Assembly (NCBI GenBank): GCA_003519585.1
Contig: DOWL01000052.1
Span: forward strand, 3,106 to 11,965
Length of the DNA: 8,860 bases
Direction of reading: 5' to 3'
Source of the DNA: Nocardioides sp.
GTDB lineage: Bacteria > Actinomycetota > Actinomycetes > Propionibacteriales > Nocardioidaceae
The translations under genes and the position numbers were made by a program. The notes beneath the pieces are model-generated. The model was not told the DNA's origin. It saw only the letters and a list, made by a program, of their open reading frames with translations, and did no database searches. Position 1 is the stretch's first letter; each line of letters opens with the position of its first letter. Of this stretch, positions 6,691-8,860 are shown one piece after another.

Positions 6691-6913
6691 GGGCGCTCTC
6701 CTTCCCTCAGCCGCCACAGACCTGGCCCTTGTACACCCGAACCCGGTCAAGGTGGCGAGAGCGAGGATCGTCGTCGTGGCGCCTCGATTGTCGACTGACA
6801 GCGCACAATCTGTCGTGTCCGAACGCACCCACGAGACTCGTCGGCGAGGAGGGATGAGGAAGCCTTACTGTGCGTTCGACGCTGGGCGTCTCCTGCGTGA
6901 CGAGACGACGACG
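6691..6913. other. intergenic region between the small membrane gene and the antitoxin gene
   Basis: These 223 bp contain no gene I can support. They should hold the promoter of the membrane protein/zinc-ribbon pair and the 3' end of the toxin-antitoxin transcript. GATTGT and ACAATC (6786-6791 and 6805-6810) form an inverted repeat with a 13-bp gap. A weak hairpin, CGTCTC/GAGACG (6887-6892 and 6902-6907), lies just beyond the antitoxin stop and could be its terminator. A sample of 60 bases here (6781-6840) is 60% G+C, lower than a ligB sample at about 73%. Confidence 0.35.
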
Positions 6914-7231
6914 TCAACCGATGACAAGCGACTCGTCACCGAAATCAGCAACCAGCCGGAACGTGCCACCGAGGGCTTCGACATAGGCGGCAAGGGTGCC
7001 GACCTCGGTGGACGAAAGGGCACCACGCTCGATGGCCGAGACCCGAGGCTGCGAGACGTGCATGCGGTGCGCCAGTTCGACCTGGGTGATGTGCTGGGCG
7101 CGTCGAATCTCGCTCAGCCGGTGGGCCCGAACCTTCTCGATCATCTCCTTGCGAGCGTCTTCGGCGCGCTGCTCATCAACGAGGCCAGCCTGGACCACCT
7201 CGTGGCGCACGTCCTTCCAGTTCCGGGCCAT
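6914..7231 (-). CDS. XRE-family HTH protein, HigA-like antitoxin
   Basis: This is a 105-residue protein with a Cro/C1-type helix-turn-helix over about residues 39-91, with the core ITQVELAHRMHVSQPRVSAIERG. After that come YVEALGGTFRLVADFGDE features typical of HigA-type antitoxins paired with Gp49-like toxins. The N-terminal opening MARNWKDVR is also characteristic of the family. It would bind its own promoter and neutralise the toxin. The ATG at 7231 is chosen over the GTG just before it because the GAGGAGG ribosome site ends four bases before the ATG but only one before the GTG. The start overlaps the toxin stop by one base (TGATG), the normal toxin-first arrangement with translational coupling. 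The antitoxin is complete while the toxin gene appears broken. Confidence 0.87.
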   Translation of the reverse strand: MARNWKDVRHEVVQAGLVDEQRAEDARKEMIEKVRAHRLSEIRRAQHITQVELAHRMHVSQPRVSAIERGALSSTEVGTLAAYVEALGGTFRLVADFGDESLVIG

Positions 7232-7531
7232 CACGCCTCCTCGTTGTCGTAGCCGCCAGCTAGCCAGCGGTCGTATCGGTCATCTGCGATCGGGATGTTC
7301 TCGTCGTACCACCCTGACCAGTTGCCCGCCTTGTCACCTGCGACGAGCAGGACCGCCTGCCGCTCGGGGTCGAAGATGAACAGGATGCGGACACTGGTCG
7401 CGGAAGGTCGTAACTCCTTCATGTTGTGCCGCACTGATCCCCTTGACTCGATCCACGATCGGGCGGCCCCAACGACCAGGACCACCACCACGAAGACGAA
7501 CAGCAGAGGCCGGGAGGATCGCGAGCAACAT
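7231..7531 (-). pseudogene. HigB/Gp49-like (RelE/ParE-type) toxin gene with a frameshift
   Basis: The last third reads in one frame as a clear HigB-type toxin: RHNMKELRP, VRILFIFDPERQAVLLVAGDK, then NWSGWYDENIPIADDRYDRWL. The block expected just before it, GRPIVDRVKG, is present but in a different frame. The switch falls at the run of four C at 7439-7442; one base fewer there would give the continuous family sequence GRPIVDRVKGSVRHNMKELRP. Upstream of GRPIVD, frame matches become weak (GPGRWGRP can still be seen). The true start cannot be fixed: an ATG at 7531 and a GTG at 7618 are candidates, and further damage is possible. As read, translation from an upstream start would give a scrambled N-terminus. 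A 63-residue fragment from ATG 7422 is the only product in the family frame. An intact toxin would be an mRNA-cleaving RelE-fold RNase; this one is probably inactive. Confidence 0.75.
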
Positions 7532-7664
7532 CCCAATGTGCTGCGCCCACCCGACGCTCGCCGCGGCGTCAATCTCTGCGGGTCCCGGGTGCGGCGTAGG
7601 CGACCGGTCGTCGTCCACGCACCCACCATGCCCGACGAACGACCGAGAGTGAACGGTCACAGTC

Positions 7665-7683
7665 GTGCAACTCCGAGTTGCAC
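7665..7683. promoter_or_regulatory. 19-bp palindromic operator upstream of the second tetR
   Basis: GTGCAACTC and GAGTTGCAC are perfect 9-bp inverted copies around a single central C. The site lies 19 bp before the start of the TetR gene at 7703 and overlaps the expected -35 position. It also faces the toxin gene on the other strand. Its size and symmetry fit a TetR dimer site, so autoregulation is likely. The binding protein is inferred from position only. Confidence 0.6.
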
Positions 7684-7702
7684 AAGCCCTACCATCGGCC
7701 GC
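7684..7702 (+). promoter_or_regulatory. predicted -10 region and leaderless start of the second tetR
   Basis: TACCAT (7690-7695) fits the -10 pattern TAnnnT and predicts transcription starting at 7702-7703, at the ATG of the TetR gene. No Shine-Dalgarno sequence precedes that ATG, which agrees with a leaderless message. The -35 would fall inside the palindrome at 7665-7683 and is a poor match to consensus. Confidence 0.45.
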
Positions 7703-8401
7703 ATGGCCCATGATGCTCCGGCGGGCGACGGCCGTCGTTCCGCGGCCGCGGCCCGGCGGCGGGCGCGCGAGAAGGAGATCATCGCGGCGACGCGGGAGCA
7801 GTTCGACCGGCGCGGGGTCCGCAACGTGCAGATCGACGACATCGCGGTGGCGGTGGGCATCAACCGGGCGATCGTCTACCGGATCTTCTCCGGCAAGGAG
7901 GAGCTGTTCGCGCTCACGCTGGTGAGCTACCTCGACGAGCTGCACGACGCGCTCGCGAGCGTCGACGATCCAGACGCACCGGCCGCGGACCGGGTCGAGG
8001 CGATGGTCGGCGCGTTCGTCGACTACGCCCTCGCGCACCCGCCGTTCGTCGACTGCGCCCAGACGTTGATGCGCCGTACCGGCGAGGAACTGCTCGAGGA
8101 GATCTCCGAGAGCGCGCTGTTCCGGCTCGGCCGCGGCATCTCCGGCTGCCTCGCCATCCTGGTCGCCGCGCTCCAGGCCGGCGTAAATGCCGGCGACTTC
8201 ACGGTCGAGGACCCCAACCTGCTCGCCAACACGCTCTACGCCAGCGGGCTGGGCGCCCTCCAGTTGGCGCGGGTCGGCATCTTGGTCACCGAGGTGGCGC
8301 CCGGGATCCCGACCGTCGGCGAGATCTCGCCGGACCAGGTCCGCGACTACCTCGTCGCCTCCGCACTCGCCCTGGCCAGGTCTCGACCCGCCCGCTTCTA
8401 G
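7703..8401 (+). CDS. TetR/AcrR family transcriptional regulator
   Basis: This is a 232-residue TetR-type regulator. The helix-turn-helix spans about residues 23-68 (EIIAATREQF through FSGKEELF), with the recognition part IDDIAVAVGINRAIVYRIFS (44-63). The C-terminal domain is helical and may sense a ligand; I recognise no subfamily. The frame is open far upstream, but the ATG at 7703 is preferred: it gives a normal TetR length, begins with the usual basic leader (RRSAAAARRRAREKE), and sits right after a -10 and a 19-bp palindrome. It ends 10 bp before the antiporter gene on the same strand, so the two are probably co-transcribed. It may control that gene as well as itself. The inducing signal is unknown. 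Confidence 0.9.
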   Translation: MAHDAPAGDGRRSAAAARRRAREKEIIAATREQFDRRGVRNVQIDDIAVAVGINRAIVYRIFSGKEELFALTLVSYLDELHDALASVDDPDAPAADRVEAMVGAFVDYALAHPPFVDCAQTLMRRTGEELLEEISESALFRLGRGISGCLAILVAALQAGVNAGDFTVEDPNLLANTLYASGLGALQLARVGILVTEVAPGIPTVGEISPDQVRDYLVASALALARSRPARF

Positions 8402-8411
8402 ACTGCCGCCG

Positions 8412-8860
8412 GTGGACCACCAGTTCGCGCTCATCGCCGGGGCCGGTCTCGCGATCATGATCGCGGCCTCGGTCTTCGCGCGCCGCACCGGCATCGCGGC
8501 GCCACTGCTGCTCGTCGGCCTCGGGATCGCGGCCAGCTACCTGCCGGGGGCGCCGGCGGTGCACGTCGAGCCGGAGCTGATCCTGGCCGGCGTCCTCCCA
8601 CCCCTGCTCTATGCGACCGCCGTCAACCTCCCGGTGATCGACGTACGCCGCAACCTCGGCCTGATCACCTGGCTGTCGGTCGTCCTGGTCGTCGTCTCTG
8701 CCCTCGTCATCGGCGCCGTCGTGCACTGGGTCTTCCCGAGCATCTCGTTCGCACTCGCCACCGCGCTCGGTGCCGTCGTGGCGCCGACCGACGCGGTGGC
8801 GGCGACGGCGATCGGCCGACGCGTGGGGCTGCCGCCACGACTGATGGCCGTGCTCGAGGG
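8412..8860 (+). CDS. CPA1/NhaP-type cation/proton antiporter, 3' end outside window
   Basis: These are the first 149 residues of a polytopic membrane protein whose full length is usually over 400. Hydrophobic segments alternate with short loops from the start. LPPLLYATA (62-70) matches the conserved block in the early helices of CPA1 antiporters. APTDAVAATAI (124-134) carries the family's PTD motif with Asp127, which in characterised relatives lies in the ion-translocation site. The last visible residues, GLPPRLMAVLEG, begin the next family block. The expected job is exchange of Na+ or K+ for protons in pH or salt homeostasis. The GTG at 8412 is the earliest sensible start, 10 bp after the tetR stop, but has no strong ribosome site; the ATG at 8457 is an alternative. 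The cation cannot be told from the part seen. Confidence 0.85.
   Translation, partial: MDHQFALIAGAGLAIMIAASVFARRTGIAAPLLLVGLGIAASYLPGAPAVHVEPELILAGVLPPLLYATAVNLPVIDVRRNLGLITWLSVVLVVVSALVIGAVVHWVFPSISFALATALGAVVAPTDAVAATAIGRRVGLPPRLMAVLE

Noticed and set aside
6727..6752. CCTTG...CAAGG inverted repeat as a terminator
   Set aside because: Five-base arms with a 16-base loop are too weak, and it lies upstream rather than downstream of the nearest gene.
6691..6828. 46-codon N-terminal extension of the small membrane protein
   Set aside because: The strong GAAGGAG site sits before the GTG at 6690, and the upstream residues show no hydrophobic or conserved pattern.
6527..7252. Plus-strand open frame of 241 codons across the membrane gene and the antitoxin; an inner ATG at 6854 has GAGGAGG upstream
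   Set aside because: It runs antisense to the well-supported HTH antitoxin and shows no family features; the purine run is probably chance.
7440..7510. Apparent membrane segment LFVFVVVVLVVGAA in the toxin frame
   Set aside because: It is produced by reading GRPIVD-region DNA out of frame upstream of the C4 frameshift; in the family frame this is soluble toxin sequence.
7295..7702. N-terminal extension of the second TetR frame by 136 codons
   Set aside because: The extra residues resemble no domain, overlap the toxin gene on the other strand, and lie upstream of a good promoter and palindrome placed for the ATG at 7703.
7334..8494. Minus-strand open frame of 386 codons across the second tetR
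   Set aside because: Most of it is the shadow of the TetR gene. Only its last part (GRPIVDRVKG) has meaning, as the displaced frame of the HigB-like toxin.

Overview
The window comes from a high-GC actinobacterium. Nocardioidaceae (Nocardioides-like) is my guess, from codon use, the many GTG starts, stop/start overlaps of the GTGA and ATGA type, leaderless-looking promoters, and a mycobacterial-type LigB. No rRNA, tRNA, CRISPR array, transposase or integrase is visible.

Positions 1-3408 (minus strand) hold one tightly packed operon, read from right to left: TetR repressor, cytochrome P450 of CYP123 type, remnant of an aldehyde dehydrogenase, short-chain dehydrogenase, and a 3-hydroxyisobutyrate dehydrogenase-like enzyme that runs off the left edge. 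Three of the four junctions are 4-nt stop/start overlaps and the fourth is a 1-nt gap. From memory, the gene set matches the M. tuberculosis neighbourhood Rv0766c (cyp123) - Rv0767c (TetR) - Rv0768 (aldA) - Rv0769 (SDR) - Rv0770. The main difference is that the aldehyde dehydrogenase keeps only its C-terminal fifth or so and lacks the catalytic Cys and Glu. The operon appears to start from a leaderless promoter with one palindrome between -35 and -10 and a second over the start codon, which suggests autorepression by TetR.

Positions 3483-4390 (minus strand) hold an EamA/DMT transporter that ends in a 20-bp perfect hairpin insulating it from the operon below. A short divergent region (4391-4476) separates it from ligB (4477-6033, plus strand), a complete ATP-dependent DNA ligase with all nucleotidyltransferase motifs.

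Positions 6015-7531 (minus strand) look like a small accessory segment of modestly lower GC. It holds a HigBA-type toxin-antitoxin pair whose toxin gene carries a frameshift in a 4-C tract, a 69-aa two-helix membrane protein, and a 145-aa protein with a zinc-ribbon-like CxxC...CxxC. The last overlaps the 3' end of ligB by 19 nt.

Positions 7665-8860 (plus strand) hold a second TetR regulator with a 19-bp palindrome over its promoter. It is followed 10 nt later by a CPA1/NhaP-type cation/proton antiporter that runs off the right edge. No gene-free stretch exceeds 300 bases.
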